In this document: one piece after another, positions 20,716 through 32,540 of the stretch
Numbering within the stretch: position 1 is the stretch's first letter
Layout: the number at the start of each line of letters is the position of its first letter
From: Chelonoidis abingdonii
Lineage: Eukaryota; Chordata; Testudines; Testudinidae
DNA: 64,000 nucleotides
Direction of reading: 5' to 3'
Assembly: GCF_003597395.2 (NCBI RefSeq)
Contig: NC_133770.1
Location: 14,340,838 to 14,404,837, forward strand
The notes under the pieces: generated by a model
Seen by the model: only the letters and a program-made list of their open reading frames with translations
What the model was told of the DNA's origin: nothing
Databases searched by the model: none
Translations under genes and position numbers: made by a program

Positions 20716-21774
20716 CTGTACCCATTGCATTGTCACATAGAGTGCTTCAGTTCCCACAACTGTCATTATGCTATCTTCCACAAGCACAAAATTAACTGAA
20801 AAAAACAAGCAAACACACACCAGAGATAAAGAAAAAAACATGGAAACGAATCTAAGCTGGGAAATAGTACCATTTTTGTTTACATTTCCATCAGCTCTGG
20901 CGTCCACACAAGAATTCTAGGCTGAGATGATCAGTCTGACAGGAGGAATTCTCTTTGCTTGCCTCCATTTATTTGAATGTTTAATGCTGGGCCTGTTTTG
21001 TCAGGAAGAAGCTGCTTCCAGAACGTCTGGTCCATGGACAATTTATCTTGTCCACCAGCAAATTAAGCAGAATGAATAATTACATGGAAGTGCTCAACCA
21101 ATATTTCTCAGGGCTCTCTCTAACAATTCCCTGCCACATCTGCCTCCCTCACCCACCACCTCTCCAGATGATTTCAACTCATCTGTTCAGAAGAGTTACT
21201 TCTAGTGTCAAACCTGGTCCATGCCAATAACGACCAAAGGTCATTATCATCTGGATGGCCAATTTGAAAGTGATCTGTAGCCTCAATACTATTCCTACAA
21301 GAAAAATCTTCACAGCCTAACCCATTCCCCCCCACCCCCACACAATTAGTATTAATCAAGCCTCCTTGTTGGAAATCACATCAGGGAACCGAAGGACTGA
21401 GTGAGAATGGAATGTTTGACTGTCTTGCCAACCAAGTTGGTTCTTCCAGGTTAGCTTTGGTAGGTAAGATGTTCAGTGCTGCTACTTTTGGCAAAGCCTT
21501 TCTTTAGCTAAACTAAGGGCTCCATACTCCAGAGCTGCCATTGTAGCACGCTTTTCTAGCATTAAATTCACTTGGTTTTAAAAAGAAGCATTGAAAAAAG
21601 GCTTTTTAAGCCAAGCAACTTCATTGGAAGAGTTTGGGGGGGCAGAGGGCATTGGCTATAGGTGGTACAGTACACATGGAATAAGCAAGAGACGAAAATC
21701 AAATTGTTCCCTGCAAAACTCTTTAGTTGGATTGGCGTTTGTGTGTGCACAGGTTTAGACAGCGGAACAAACTC
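20716..21774. other. No recognised feature
   Basis: About 1 kb unassigned. Confidence 0.4.
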
Positions 21775-22521
21775 TCACAGGAATGAAGAACCATCGCAAA
21801 CCTCACTACCTTCTGCTCTAAGAGCAAGGTATGCTTCCTTGAGCTGCGTGGATATATAATACACTACATTTATTTTTAGATACCGAGAAATTAATTCCAC
21901 CTTCCAATTTTTCCTGGGGAAGTGAAGGAGCGAGAGCCCCAAATGTGCCTGATACTTATCAGGTGGCTTAGTGCACTTCTGGAAGGTACTTGGATAGTGT
22001 GGTGATGACAGCCATATGAGAACCAGATTAAAATAGTAGTGTGGGTGGTGGGCAAAGGTGTCTTGAGGTGTGGCGTGAACAGGAGGAAATGGAGAGCAGG
22101 GCTGTGGTTGTGCGGAAAGGCTCTTTGACTTTGTAACCATGCTCTTGCTCCAAGACTTGGGCTTGTTTGGTGGACTGTGGAGGAGGGGGGGGGGTTCATT
22201 AATAAGCTGAACTCTTACAGCCATTTTGTACCGATTTGCCACTGCTTTAAAATCAGGGACCTGAGAGAAGCAGGAGGGTAAAATCCTGATTTCACGATAG
22301 TGTTGATATTTCATCATAAGACTCCAAATCGTGCAGTTTTTCATGAGTGGTGGGTGGTAATCTGACACAGTTCCTGGAGAAGAAAGAGGCCCAGACAAAA
22401 TGACCAATACCAGAGTTGGAGAAGTGAAGAACAGCAGGAGAGTTGTGGATTGTAGTAATCTTCTTGTTCCCTTGTCCCTGGGGTCCTTGTGGTGAGCCAA
22501 GTATCTGTGAAGCCTGTACAT
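21775..22521 (-). other. Long open frame of unknown status (248 codons)
   Basis: Among the longest stop-free Met-started frames in the window. The predicted protein is rich in Ser, Pro, Leu and His. It has one hydrophobic stretch near residues 28-45 (LLLFFTSPTLVLVILSG) and no motif, repeat or family similarity I recognise. A second minus frame overlaps it (21891-22199), which weakens the coding case. No splice-like boundaries, promoter or polyadenylation signal stand out. It could be chance, a decayed gene or a piece of an unknown element. I would not annotate it as a gene on this evidence. Confidence 0.2.
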
Positions 22522-22851
22522 TCTGACACATCATTTCTCATTGTTCCCAAGGGATGGGGTGAAAGCCCACTGCTGGCAGGAGAGACATACTGTGACTGTT
22601 TCCTGGAATAAGTATTGTGGGAGTCAGTCCCTGAAAGCAAAGAAAATTACCCTCCAAATGTAATAAGCAGAACAAACCAAACCAACCCCCCAGTCACTGA
22701 CTGTAGCTCCATAAAAGAGTACTGTGGAAGAATACAAGTTCCTGTGGGTGAATTAAGCTTATCCCTCTATAGAAGGTGAAGATCTCCCCTAATATGAGCA
22801 GGCAAAGACTCATGTGAAGTGATTTTTAGAGGCACACATTGAATTCTATGG

Positions 22852-22930
22852 GCCTGATCCTCAGTCTCTGTGAGCTACATTGACGTCAATGGAGTTACCT
22901 CAGTTTACACCAGCTGAGGATATGGCCTCA
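22852..22930. mobile_element. Palindromic MITE
   Basis: GGGCCTGATCCTCAG on the left, CAGCTGAGGATATGGCC on the right, and the palindromic centre CATTGACGTCAATGG. Non-coding. Confidence 0.65.
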
Positions 22931-23505
22931 CATTTGTAGTGTTTTTTTTAATATGCTCCTCTTTAAAGGTTGAGGTAAATCTTTCCTGACGTGCTATTAA
23001 AATACGTGGATGTTACATCTGGATCATCTCCAAGTTCCCAGCCTTGCTTCCAAGTTGGATTTGCAAAAGACAAATGCTGACAGCTTTTCAATAACAAGCC
23101 AAGCAAGCCAACAACCATTCTAATGGCCAGTGGGGTCCACGAATGAGTGCTGCATGATTCCTAGCCTTGGCTTAAAGGAGCGATTGACCTGTAGAGATCG
23201 CGATAGTGTGTTGATAATCACACAACATTCACACGTGGAGCTGGACTGCTACAAAATACAGTGGCTTCCTGCAGAGGAACTTGCCAAATCAAAGGAATCA
23301 TTGAACTCCAAGGAAGTTTGGATCTGGATCCAACCTTCATGGCTCGATCCCCCCACCGGACTCTTTTTCTCATCTTGGTTGGACAATGGTTACCTTTCCT
23401 CAAAGATGTTGTATCTTTTGGTGAGAGAAAGGGGTTGATGGGGCCAGAGAGCAGATTCCTAGTCACTGAGAGTCACAGGAACCAAGACATGCTGCAATAA
23501 TAATG
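22931..23505. other. No recognised feature
   Basis: Unassigned. The frame 23130-23438 has no motif. Confidence 0.4.
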
Positions 23506-23710
23506 CATCTTATTATTTTATGGCACTCATGCCACAAGTACGCTAGGTGCCTCTCCAAAACTCCTTACAAGACAGGTCCTTGCCATGGAGCGTTTACAAT
23601 CTTAGCTCCCAATCTTGCAGAGTGACTCAACAGAACACCTCTGAGGTCAGTGGGACTCCACACAGGTGTAAATGTCCCCTAGCCTGGATCCAGTTACAGG
23701 ATCAGGGCCT
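23506..23710. mobile_element. SINE fragment followed by MITE-like fragment
   Basis: Left part (to about 23602): GGCACTCATGCCACAAGTAC, CTAGGTGC and GGTCCTTGCC...TTTACAATC, as in the reversed SINE at 59405. Right part: CCAATCTTGCAG ... GAGGTCAGTGGGACTCC ... GTTACAGGATCAGGGCC, an imperfect palindrome. Confidence 0.45.
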
Positions 23711-24111
23711 AAGTGATGGATTTGGCAGATGAGTAGGGATACAGCAGGAAGGGAAGGCATGAGGAGGAATACTGGCTATAGGCATGATTACATGGCTTAA
23801 GCAGACTTATGATAGGGCCTGTCCAATTAAGGTGGGTGTGTGGCTGCTTTGCAGCATGGGAATGGCACAGAGAAGCCAGAGCGTACCTGTGACTCTAGTC
23901 CCTATTCTTAAGTAAAACAAAACATCACAGGCTGATGAGAGAAGCCGGCTTTACAGCCCTGGAGGCTGGAGTCCTCCAACCCAACTGCTGTAGAGGCCAG
24001 ACAGAAACAGGGAAAATGTAATGCACTGGTGGGCATGTTTTACAGGGTCCCTCTGTGTGCCCAATGTACAGAGGCTAGAAGAGTGTTACATTAGTTAAGG
24101 AGCTGCAGCTC

Positions 24112-24182
24112 AAGCTATAGCGGCTCATGGATCTACCTTTGGAGGTTCCTGGTTCAATTCCATTGTATCATTCAAACTAGAA
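24112..24182 (+). mobile_element. Possible tRNA-derived SINE head
   Basis: A B-box-like GGTTCAATTCC at about 24158 lies 30-40 bases after AGCTCAAGCTATAGCGGCTC, which could be a decayed A box. No tail recognised. It is not a functional tRNA: no acceptor pairing is seen. Confidence 0.3.
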
Positions 24183-26098
24183 GCTGTCAGACCAGCTTTC
24201 CCTTGCCAATGCACCTTAGCCCTGCTCAGGAGGGCTCACTTCCAGGACAGTGGACCAGTTCATTCTCCAAATGCTCATCAATCCTTGGTGTCTATGAGCA
24301 GGTTTCCAGTTAGTCCTACTGTAGTTCTGAGGTGCTACTGATGTTTGGATGGCTTTTGCAAGACTCAGATGGGGCTGCAACTTGTTGGCTCAGAAACCTG
24401 CCACTCTTCTGAGGGTGCTATCCTTTCTCCAGAATCTCAGCTTTCATTTCAAACAAGTCTGGAGCTCTTATGGATGTGAAAACCTTCAAAGCATGACCCC
24501 AAGTATAAGCAATTTTACGATATCCACTGAAGTCTGCCAACAGCCTGAAACAATAGGTCTGAGCAGTACGATCTGCCTGTGGTCATTTCAGTGCAGCATT
24601 AATCGGATGCGCCAGGACAATAATTTAAACGCTGACATTACCTATTTCACTGCTGATCAAAACATGTAAGCAAGGAGAGAGGCAATTAAAATGTGAAAAT
24701 CAGCATATTTGACTGTGGCTGGAGTCCATTTTGACATCTCAAGTGGGTGGAGTTTGGTTTGTGGGTGGAACTTGAGAGTTCCACTAGGGGGGTTTTCATC
24801 TTCCCAGTTTGAGCCCTGGTTTAGCTGCATTTTGTGTCCATTAAGCTCCCCTGATCACTAGTAATTCCACTTCCCTGTTTTCAGTGTGTCTACGTGAGCA
24901 CCTGCCAAGCAAGACTTACACTTTGTGCTGAATTTCACAGTTTGGGTTGTCAATACTTTGTGTTGAGTGACTGATTTTGCATTGTATGAATCTGAGCTCC
25001 AGCTCACTGCCTGGCTCTCAGACTACACTATGACTCCCCAGCTAGTGGCGTCATGTTGGTCCATGGCATTCTGGGGGAAGAGCCAGGAAATATCTTACGG
25101 GCTAAATAAAGAAGCTTAAAATGAATTTGCAGGGAGATTGGGAAGCAACAAACATACAAATTAGCCAGCACATGAGTAATACATTTACATTTCTTGGATT
25201 TACTTAGCTTGAAAGCTGGCAAAAATCATAACCTATTGAATGCCAAACATAAGGCTTAAAGAGGTTACCTTTAGAAGAATTACTCTGTTGGACACAAGAC
25301 ATCATCCAAGAATGCATTAATGTGTCCGTGATTTACTCTAAGTGTTTCTGTGGAAGACAATGATTGCTTAGGCAATAGGCAATATCTGCAGCGTACAGTG
25401 GTGGCCATCAAAGTTTAATGCAGGGTGAAAAAAACAACTGCTGAGATTAGTTAAAGATTAAATCTCCAATTCTAAAAATGTTGCATTTTAAAGATATATT
25501 CCAAGTAAAGCAGTTAGTCAAATAAGCCACAGTAGAGTCGAGATTGTGGCAGGAGGAATAGAGATATAAATCCTTCTGGTTCAAGACATAAGTGCCAACG
25601 ACTGACTGCCCAGGATTAGGAAAAAAATGTTGTCTACTCTGTGTGTGTTATTTTTTTATTTCATAATTGTCCTTTGAAGGGTTTCTTGCACCTTCCTCTG
25701 AGGCATCTGCCAGTGCTCGCTGTCAGAGACAGGATACTAAATGAGGTGGACCACTAGTCTGAAGTGGCTATTGTTATTCTTTTATTCTCTGTAGCATACT
25801 GTCAACGCGCCAATAATTTATCAGACCAAAGCTTCCTTGATGATTGATTGACTAATTCCTTACATTCACTCCTAGAGAGAATGTCATGACACATGTTTAT
25901 CTTCTTACCCTTTAAGAGTGGACACCTGGGGCCTCCCAGTTAAATGCCATAAGAAAGGGCAACAAAGTGCCTTGCTGGCCCCTAGAGCACCAGTCCCAAC
26001 CATACAGGACAAATCTGTGCTCAGGTCAAGCCCAGCCAAACGTAAAGTTCTTGGAAATTCCCCAGTCTCTTCCTAGACTGCTAAACCATAGTAACTCT
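24183..26098. other. No recognised feature
   Basis: About 1.9 kb unassigned. The frame 24349-24669 (106 codons) shows no motif. Confidence 0.4.
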
Positions 26099-26106
26099 GT
26101 CACAGA

Positions 26107-26369
26107 CAGCGGCAGCTCCAGGCACCAGTGTTCCAAGCGCGTGCCTAGGGCAGAAAGCTGTGGGGTGCACCCTGCCAGTTCCTACGAGGGCGGCAGTCAG
26201 GCAGAACTTTGGTGGCATGCCTGTGGGAGGTCTGCCGGTCCCACGGATTTTGCAGCAATTCGGCGGCAGGTACGCAAAATCTGTGGGACTGTCGGACCTC
26301 CCGTAGGCATGCCGCCGAAAGCAGCCCACCTGCCGTGCTTGGGGTGGCAAAAATCTAGAGCTGCCCCTG
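26107..26369. mobile_element. Non-autonomous hAT, 263 bp
   Basis: Starts CAGCGGCAGCTCCAGG, ends AGAGCTGCCCCTG. GTCACAGA occurs exactly at 26099-26106 and 26370-26377 as the 8-bp TSD. Same length and plan as 18040-18302. Inside, an inverted pair around ATTCGGCGGCAGG explains the overlapping open frames on both strands. Confidence 0.92.
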
Positions 26370-26377
26370 GTCACAGA

Positions 26378-28737
26378 GGATTCTGATGTATAATACCTGT
26401 GTCCCTAAAGTACTTAAAAATGGCATCCTGCATATAGCTGTAAGAAACTCAGGTGGGATTTGATTTGCATTGGGTTCAGGTCATATGGGCACCTCTTCTG
26501 CATTTCAAACTAGAAAACTTAGATTACAATAATGCCCAAACTGTCAAGTCTTGTACAATTTATTCCTAACTCTTTGTATCTCTTCTGAGCATACTTTCAC
26601 CTGGCCTCTTTGGAAATAGGGGGAGAGGACGCCCCTACTTCATGTCTTTGGAAAGCCTAGTGGGAGACATTCCCCATATCCTTTGTCATCATCTGACTGG
26701 ACTGGGGCTGCTCACTGGTCTTTACCCAGTTCTCCCTCTGCTTCCTGTCCAATATGTCCTTAGGGAATTACTAGATGGCTCCTTTTTGTGCTTAGCATTC
26801 TGTGGCAAGCTGGCCTGCTGTCCCCATCTTTATTTTCTAGGGGTGCTGACAAAACTGCCCTGATTCTTCCCCAAGTTCTGTAGCCGCTGGTCCCCAAAGC
26901 CTCCAATATATTCACATTGCCTTTGGCTGATTTCCCACCCTCTGTGGCCAGGAATGCACCAGCATGGGCCAGAATCCAGCATGATAATAATGAGTCTGGT
27001 TCTGGGTTTAAACAAATAATACATAAAAATATATAAAAATAAATAAAACAATTTTTAAAATAAAAAAGTTACAAAGTTTTAATCTGAACCTCCGCAAAGC
27101 TTGGGATGCAGGGTGGTTTGGGATTCATTATATAAGTTTCTCACAGCTCCAGTTACATGCTGCAAGTAAATCTGTGCTATAAAAAGTTCCCCTGTGATCA
27201 GAATGAACAAGTTCATGTTGTTGGTGACATTCCAAATAATTGTACTGGGGTAAGGTGGCGTATTAAAAAAAAGACAGTAATTGGATAAAAATCTCAATGC
27301 CTCATCTAACAACTTCAGGTTCCTTCTAAATACTGTTGTGGGAGAAGGTAAAGTTGAAAAGAGCACAAAAACCAGGAAAAACAACCGTAGGTCCTCAACA
27401 GGCAGTTACTAAATTGAAGCAGTGCTACCCAGAGAATACTGGAAGCAATACTAGATAACAATGGGATGTGGTGATTCTTTGGAAACAACATGCAATCACC
27501 TAAGTATGTTCTCTTAAAACAAAAATCCATCATATCCTCATTGAAATCGTCAAGACCCCAAAGTATCTGCTAATCTTTTCCCCCTTTATATAAAGCGTTA
27601 CTGCCATATACTGCATGAAGGGGGCTGTCTTGCTATAGCAGGGAGTTTAATTTAGGAAGTGTACCTCATACACTCAGTTTGACGGGTTTTGGTGACTCTC
27701 TCCTGGTATGTAAAGCTCAATGGTAATATGAAGCTTCGTGCTTTTAAGAAAGAAAATCAGGCTTAATCAGAGCTCTCCGTTCCTAGAAGGACGCTGGTGT
27801 CTGAAGTCCTCAGGTTGTGTAGCTGTTTTAAGAATCCTTTGTGAAAGTGGGAAATGCCTAGAAGTTTACCATTTGGACACACCCCTTTAGCCTCAGCAGC
27901 TTGTGTTACTTCTTCTATGAAGTAGTGACCTCACAAACTCCATGGACAAGGTCAATGAGGAAGTAGTAATCCAGGTTCTAGCCAGTCAGTGCATCCCCTC
28001 CACCTCCCCTCCACACATGCACACATTCACTCTGTGCTTGGGAGCAGCGAGGTAGCATCTTTAGCCAAGACAATGTAGGGGAGGTTTTCAAAGGGCAGTT
28101 AGGTGCCAACTTCCATTGAAAGTCAATCAGCTGGATGCCTAGCTACTGTTAATGCCTTTGAAAATCTCCCCATAGAAGAAAGCATGATACAGAGAGGGAG
28201 GAAATGTTATTTGCATCTGCTTTGCATGCAAATAACAGTGATGTCATCAGGGGAGGAGCTTAAGTCCTCATCCGTCAGGTTTTTTTCAGGATTGTGTGTA
28301 GAGAGGTGGGATGGATCAGAGACACTAATGTCATATTAAAAAGTCATGATAACAGGGGGTCTGACAAACATCAATAAAGCAGAAATTGGCCTTCATAGGC
28401 CATGACTTTAATTCTCATGCTGATACAGCTTTGCCCATCACTTTTTCAAATTTAGCCTCACTGTAGCTTTCATTCTTGTAGACAGTTGCCCAGGGTCACA
28501 CTGCTTATGAGCACCAGTGGCTTAAATCTTGGAAAATACTGGTCAATTATTTGCTGACTGCTGGGATAAAACACAAATAATGTATTTGGTTTATAATTGT
28601 AACTATGCACCTGCTCAAATAAAAAGAGGTGGGGAATGTTTGCAAACGATTGAAAGGGGCAAAAATAACTGGATGCATTAGTCACATATATTTGACTAGC
28701 ACAACTTATGAACTAGCTTAGAACTAAGCAACAGAGC
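26378..28737. other. No recognised feature
   Basis: About 2.4 kb unassigned. AT-rich at 27001-27070. Frames up to 101 codons have no motif. Confidence 0.4.
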
Positions 28738-28992
28738 CGGTCAAAATATTTTTGCTGAATACTTTTCCTACAAATATTTGCATTTTGGTCAAATTTTTCA
28801 TTTTTATCAACATTTTCTGGTTTTTCAATAACCCCTATCACTCCTATATTTTTGAAAATCTCTTTTTTACAGAAAATGGTTTTTCATTACAAATTTTTTT
28901 AGAAAAAGATCATGAGATGATTAGGAAAACAACAATTTTTCAAACTTTCCTGCCAAAAAGAAATTGGCATTTTTCAACCAAATCTAGCAAGT
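28738..28992. repeat. AT-rich dispersed repeat remnant
   Basis: Starts GCCGGTCAAAATATTTTTGC and ends CATTTTTCAACCAAATCTAG. Long runs of TTTTTCAT and AAAATGGTTTTT give weak terminal complementarity. Resembles a common sauropsid repeat with GAGCTGGTC...GACCAGCTC ends. Confidence 0.4.
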
Positions 28993-30089
28993 GACCAGTG
29001 TTAACAATTATTCCTTATGACCAAGAAAACGTCTAGGGCGTCCTTCAAGGAAGTTGAACCTAGTGCAAAGTTCACAGGCTGTAATAGGCTCAAAGCTGAC
29101 ATAGCCACTAGAGGGTAGTAAAGATCCACACTGTATTAGTGCGGGTTGCAAATACATGGACCCATTGTGCATGGGTGGCAGTTGTGGTTACCCAGATCCT
29201 CATCGGAACAGCCTGTGAGCACTGCAATTAATTAGTGTTGTAGCTCCCAACATTTACAAAAGTTGGCACCAAGCCTGTGCAAGTGTTTTGTTGTGTAAGG
29301 CAGTTGATGCTTCCTTTCCTCCCTTGATGATTACACAGGTATCGATTTTTCCAAAAGGCCATGCAGACCTTTGAATAATAGACACAGGCTCCTCTGCGCA
29401 TATGTTTTCAGTTAGTCCCCCCAACAGCGACAGGAGCAGGTAGCCGCATCATTCACTTGCCCGATGGCACTTTCTGGTGTACAATCTGCCATTGCTTATA
29501 GCATATGAATAATGGTTTTCATAGTATCTTAAATCCTTAAGATCTTCAGAGGGCTCTGTGCCCATATTTCTGCTAATAAAATATATCAGTACTCTTGTCT
29601 CTCGATCTGAGCACTGGAGAGATGGAGAGCCTCTGTGAATCAGAAAGGGGAGGACGTGATCGCTTATGATGTAGGAAGGCAGATAGTCTCTTTGTCTGTG
29701 GGTCTTGACGAACCTCGTGAGGTTCTTTGAAGAGCTCTCAGGAATGAATATTATTTTGAAAGTATATGGTCTGTATTGAAGCTGTTCTTTATGTTGTGGT
29801 TCTTATTTATTGAGTCTACTTGTTATTTATTATGTGGGCATTACCAGAGCTAGTTAAATGCCTCTGAAATCTTTCTACAAATTTTCCCTCTAATTAAAAA
29901 AAAAAAAAGAAAAGATTTGCTTTGCCTGCATTTATGCCCCCAAGACTGATGAAAGTTAGAACCAGGAATGCCCAAAACAGCTTTTAAACTCTTAAAACCT
30001 GTTTGGTTTTCATCCTTGACCCTGGTTCGTGTTTGGAGATTATTTTAACAAGAGGGTCTCTTAGAAGGAATTAATAATTCTGTTTGCTA
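28993..30089. other. No recognised feature
   Basis: Unassigned. A 12-base poly-A at about 29897 may mark an old retroposed tail, but nothing upstream is recognisable. Confidence 0.4.
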
Positions 30090-30205
30090 TGGTAGTGCCT
30101 AGGAACCAACTGGGAATGGGGACCATTTGTGCTCGCCACTGAATAAACGCAGAGTCTCGGACAGCTGCTGCTCTGAAGAGCTCACAATGTAAGTAGACAA
30201 GACAG
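30090..30205 (-). mobile_element. tRNA-derived SINE fragment
   Basis: ATGGTAGTGCCTAGGAACC, then GCTCACAATGTAAGTAGACAAG, as in the reversed SINE at 50380-50590 and 52420-52560. Confidence 0.45.
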
Positions 30206-30734
30206 CCTCAGGGCAGGGGAAAGAGATAAAACATACAAGCAGAGTGAGCAATATGATGGTAATAAATGTCATTAGTTCCATGACTTGGTGAGGGTGAGGG
30301 GTTAGTTAGGAGGAATAATTGGGAAGGGATGGTTGTAGAGAAGATGAATTTTTAGGGCTAGATCATCACAGCCCTTGCTAGGCTGTACAGGGGGGTGAGG
30401 CAATCCCTGCTGCCTCCCTTGCTCATGGTGTGACTGGTTATGGGAGGAGAGCAGGGAATAGTCACGGGATTCCCTCTGCTGTAAGCAAGTGGATGGGGAA
30501 GGAGAGGAATCCTGGTTCTGCTCCTTGCTTACCAGAGGTGCTCCAAACAAAGGGGTGAATCACTTACTCCTCCCCAGAGCAAGGGGGCACGAGGGGAGGA
30601 ATTCAGTTCATGTTCTAGTCTGCTCCTGGGGTGCTGCAGACATGCATAATCCCTTACTTGGGGCAGATTGTGGTGCTACAAGGATCATGTTACTAAGGAA
30701 CTAAGACCAAATTTGGACGTTTGGCAACTAAACA
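30206..30734. other. No recognised feature
   Basis: Unassigned sequence before the DIRS copy. Confidence 0.4.
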
Positions 30735-30822
30735 TCTTTATTTAAAAGTTGAAATTCAGGATGGTTACATCAGCATCAGTAATCGAGGGGCTGTGGTTTG
30801 TGGGTCTTGACATGAAGGATGC

Positions 30823-31048
30823 ATACTTTCATGCAAAAGCAGCAGAGAATCCTGTGGCACCTTATAGACTAACAGACGTTTTGGAGCGTGAGCTTTCGTG
30901 GGTGAATACCCACTTCGTCAGACGCAGCCTGCGTCACCCACGAAAGCTCACGCTCCAAAACGTCTGTTAGTCTATAAGGTGCCACAGGATTCTCTGCTGC
31001 TTTTACAGATCCAGACTAACATGGCTACCCCTCTGATACTTTCATGCA
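30823..31048. repeat. 13-bp direct repeat flanking the fold-back insertion
   Basis: ATACTTTCATGCA at 30823-30835 and 31036-31048. The first three or so bases may belong to the element end, because another copy ends CTGATACTTGA. The true TSD may therefore be 10 to 13 bp. Confidence 0.8.
30836..31035. mobile_element. PLE-derived fold-back insertion with 71-bp perfect arms
   Basis: Arms 30835-30905 and 30934-31004 are exact reverse complements over 71 bp, around a 28-base loop. The tail that follows (CAGATCCAGACTAACATGGC, TACCCCTCTGATA) is the known end of the turtle PLE family. The host bases ATACTTTCATGCA occur at 30823-30835 and 31036-31048 as a direct repeat. It interrupts the DIRS reverse transcriptase, so it is younger than that copy. 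Assignment to PLE rests on my recollection of this family's ends. Confidence 0.8.
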
Positions 31049-31849
31049 GACATTCATCACTCCTACAGAAGGCTCCTGCAGTGTATGGTGGGCCAAGAAC
31101 ATTTCCAGTTCAGAGTCCTTCCCTTTGGGCCACCAACAGCACCCAGAGTGTTTACAAAAGTTTTCTCTGTGGTGACAGCCCAAATAAGGTCTCAGAGTTA
31201 CGCAGTTCTCCCATATCTGCATGACTGGCCTTTAGTAGGTTGCTCCTGCCAGAAGTTTAAGTCGGTGATGGGATTTCTCCTTCATTTTCTAGTAGCCCTA
31301 GGCATCTGTATAAACAAATAGAAGTCTGTTTTTATCACCCACACAGATGATAAATTTCATCAGAGCAACACCGAACTCTGTTTCCACTTCAGAGGGAATT
31401 CTACATCAAAAAAGTAGGTTCCTAGTTTGGGTTTCCAGAGCTGCTGAAAACATCAGCCTGTTCCCTGATTAGGAGCCATCTCTTCCCAAACCTCCTAACT
31501 TAAGAGGGGGGCAGAATCAGACAGTCCAATCGAGACTCGCTCCATCTCATGGACCTAGAGTTTGGATGGGCATTGGAAATAGAACGCCCCAGTTTGGTAT
31601 CTCTTCAGGCTATCTGTACCCAAAGTAGGAAAGATTCAACTACAGCCTACTCCTTAGCTGAATGCAGATATTTCTCTACCTGGGTGCAGCGTAATCAGTC
31701 TACTGCAGATATTTTGGTCATTTTAGTTTATTTTCTGCCTCTAAAAAACTCAAGGCCTTTCCATTAGCTTGCTGTAGTCCATCTCAGTGATTAGTGCTTT
31801 CCTCCTTCTGGTAGATGGACTTTCTGTTTTTGCCCATCTAACTACAGTA

Positions 31850-32540
31850 AGATTTGTGAGGGGCCTAGTCAGGGCCTTTCAACCAGTAGTCAAACCTCAC
31901 TTCAATGGGACTTCAGTCTCATCCTGTCAACACTCACCAGACCACTGTTTGAACTCTTGGCAACATGCGCAATGTCCCACCTGTCCACGGAAGCAGCATT
32001 TTTAGTTGCTATCACTTCAGCCAGGGTGTTGAACAAGTTGGGAGTCCTCCTGGCAGACCCTCCTTATATGGTTTTTCCATGGGGAAAAAGTAGCCCTTCA
32101 CCTTCAACCTAAGTTCAAGCATGGTTACTTCTGAATTCCATGTCAACCAAAGTGTCCACTCACCTCCCCCTTTTCTGAAACCCCTCACTTCTGCTAAGAG
32201 AAAAGACTTTGTTCCCTCAACATCAGTCGAGGATGGAGAGGACCAAATCTATCAGAAAACCACCAAGACTTTTTCTCACCATCGCAGAAAGATTGAGAGG
32301 CCAAACAACATCCTCTCAGCAGGTTTCTGGGTGCATCATCAAGTGCTACAGGTTACCACATGTACCTTCTCCTGACGGAGTCAGGGCACAGCCCAGAAGG
32401 ACACAAACTGCCTCTCCAGAATCCCTGCAGGATGTTCCAATACTGGATGTATGCAGAGCATCCACCTGGCACTGCAGCCACATGTTTGCTAGATGTTACA
32501 TGCTAGTTCAGGCCACTGTTGTGGATGCAGCAGTGGGAAC
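31850..32540 (+). pseudogene. DIRS tyrosine recombinase remnant
   Basis: Pieces in several frames: VRAFQPV and FNGTSVSS-like region (31860-31920), FLVAITSARVLNKLG (about 31999-32043), RKPPRLFLTIAERLRG (32250-32300), GVRAQPRRTQTASPES (32377-32424) and VCRASTWHCSHMFARCY (32450-32500). The family carries a His in the RAHxxR box that this copy replaces with Gln (32389-32391). Stops separate the pieces. Confidence 0.65.

Larger units (their letters stand above)
30758..31320 (+). pseudogene. DIRS reverse transcriptase, YLDD changed to YLHD
   Basis: Before the insertion: GLWFVGLDMKDAYFH, the motif A region. After it: VGQEHFQFRVLPFG, then TAPRVFTKV (motif B region) and LPYLHDWPLVG. The expected YLDD catalytic motif has His at 31220-31222 in place of the first Asp, so the enzyme would be dead even without the insertion. 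The frame closes at 31321. The spacing of the blocks fits the family once 30836-31048 is removed. Confidence 0.8.

Noticed and set aside
24112..24182. Functional tRNA gene
   Set aside because: Only a B-box-like word is present; no acceptor stem pairing or anticodon loop could be drawn.
30258..30734. Host gene exon upstream of the DIRS copy
   Set aside because: Frames here are short, lack splice-like borders and show no similarity I know.
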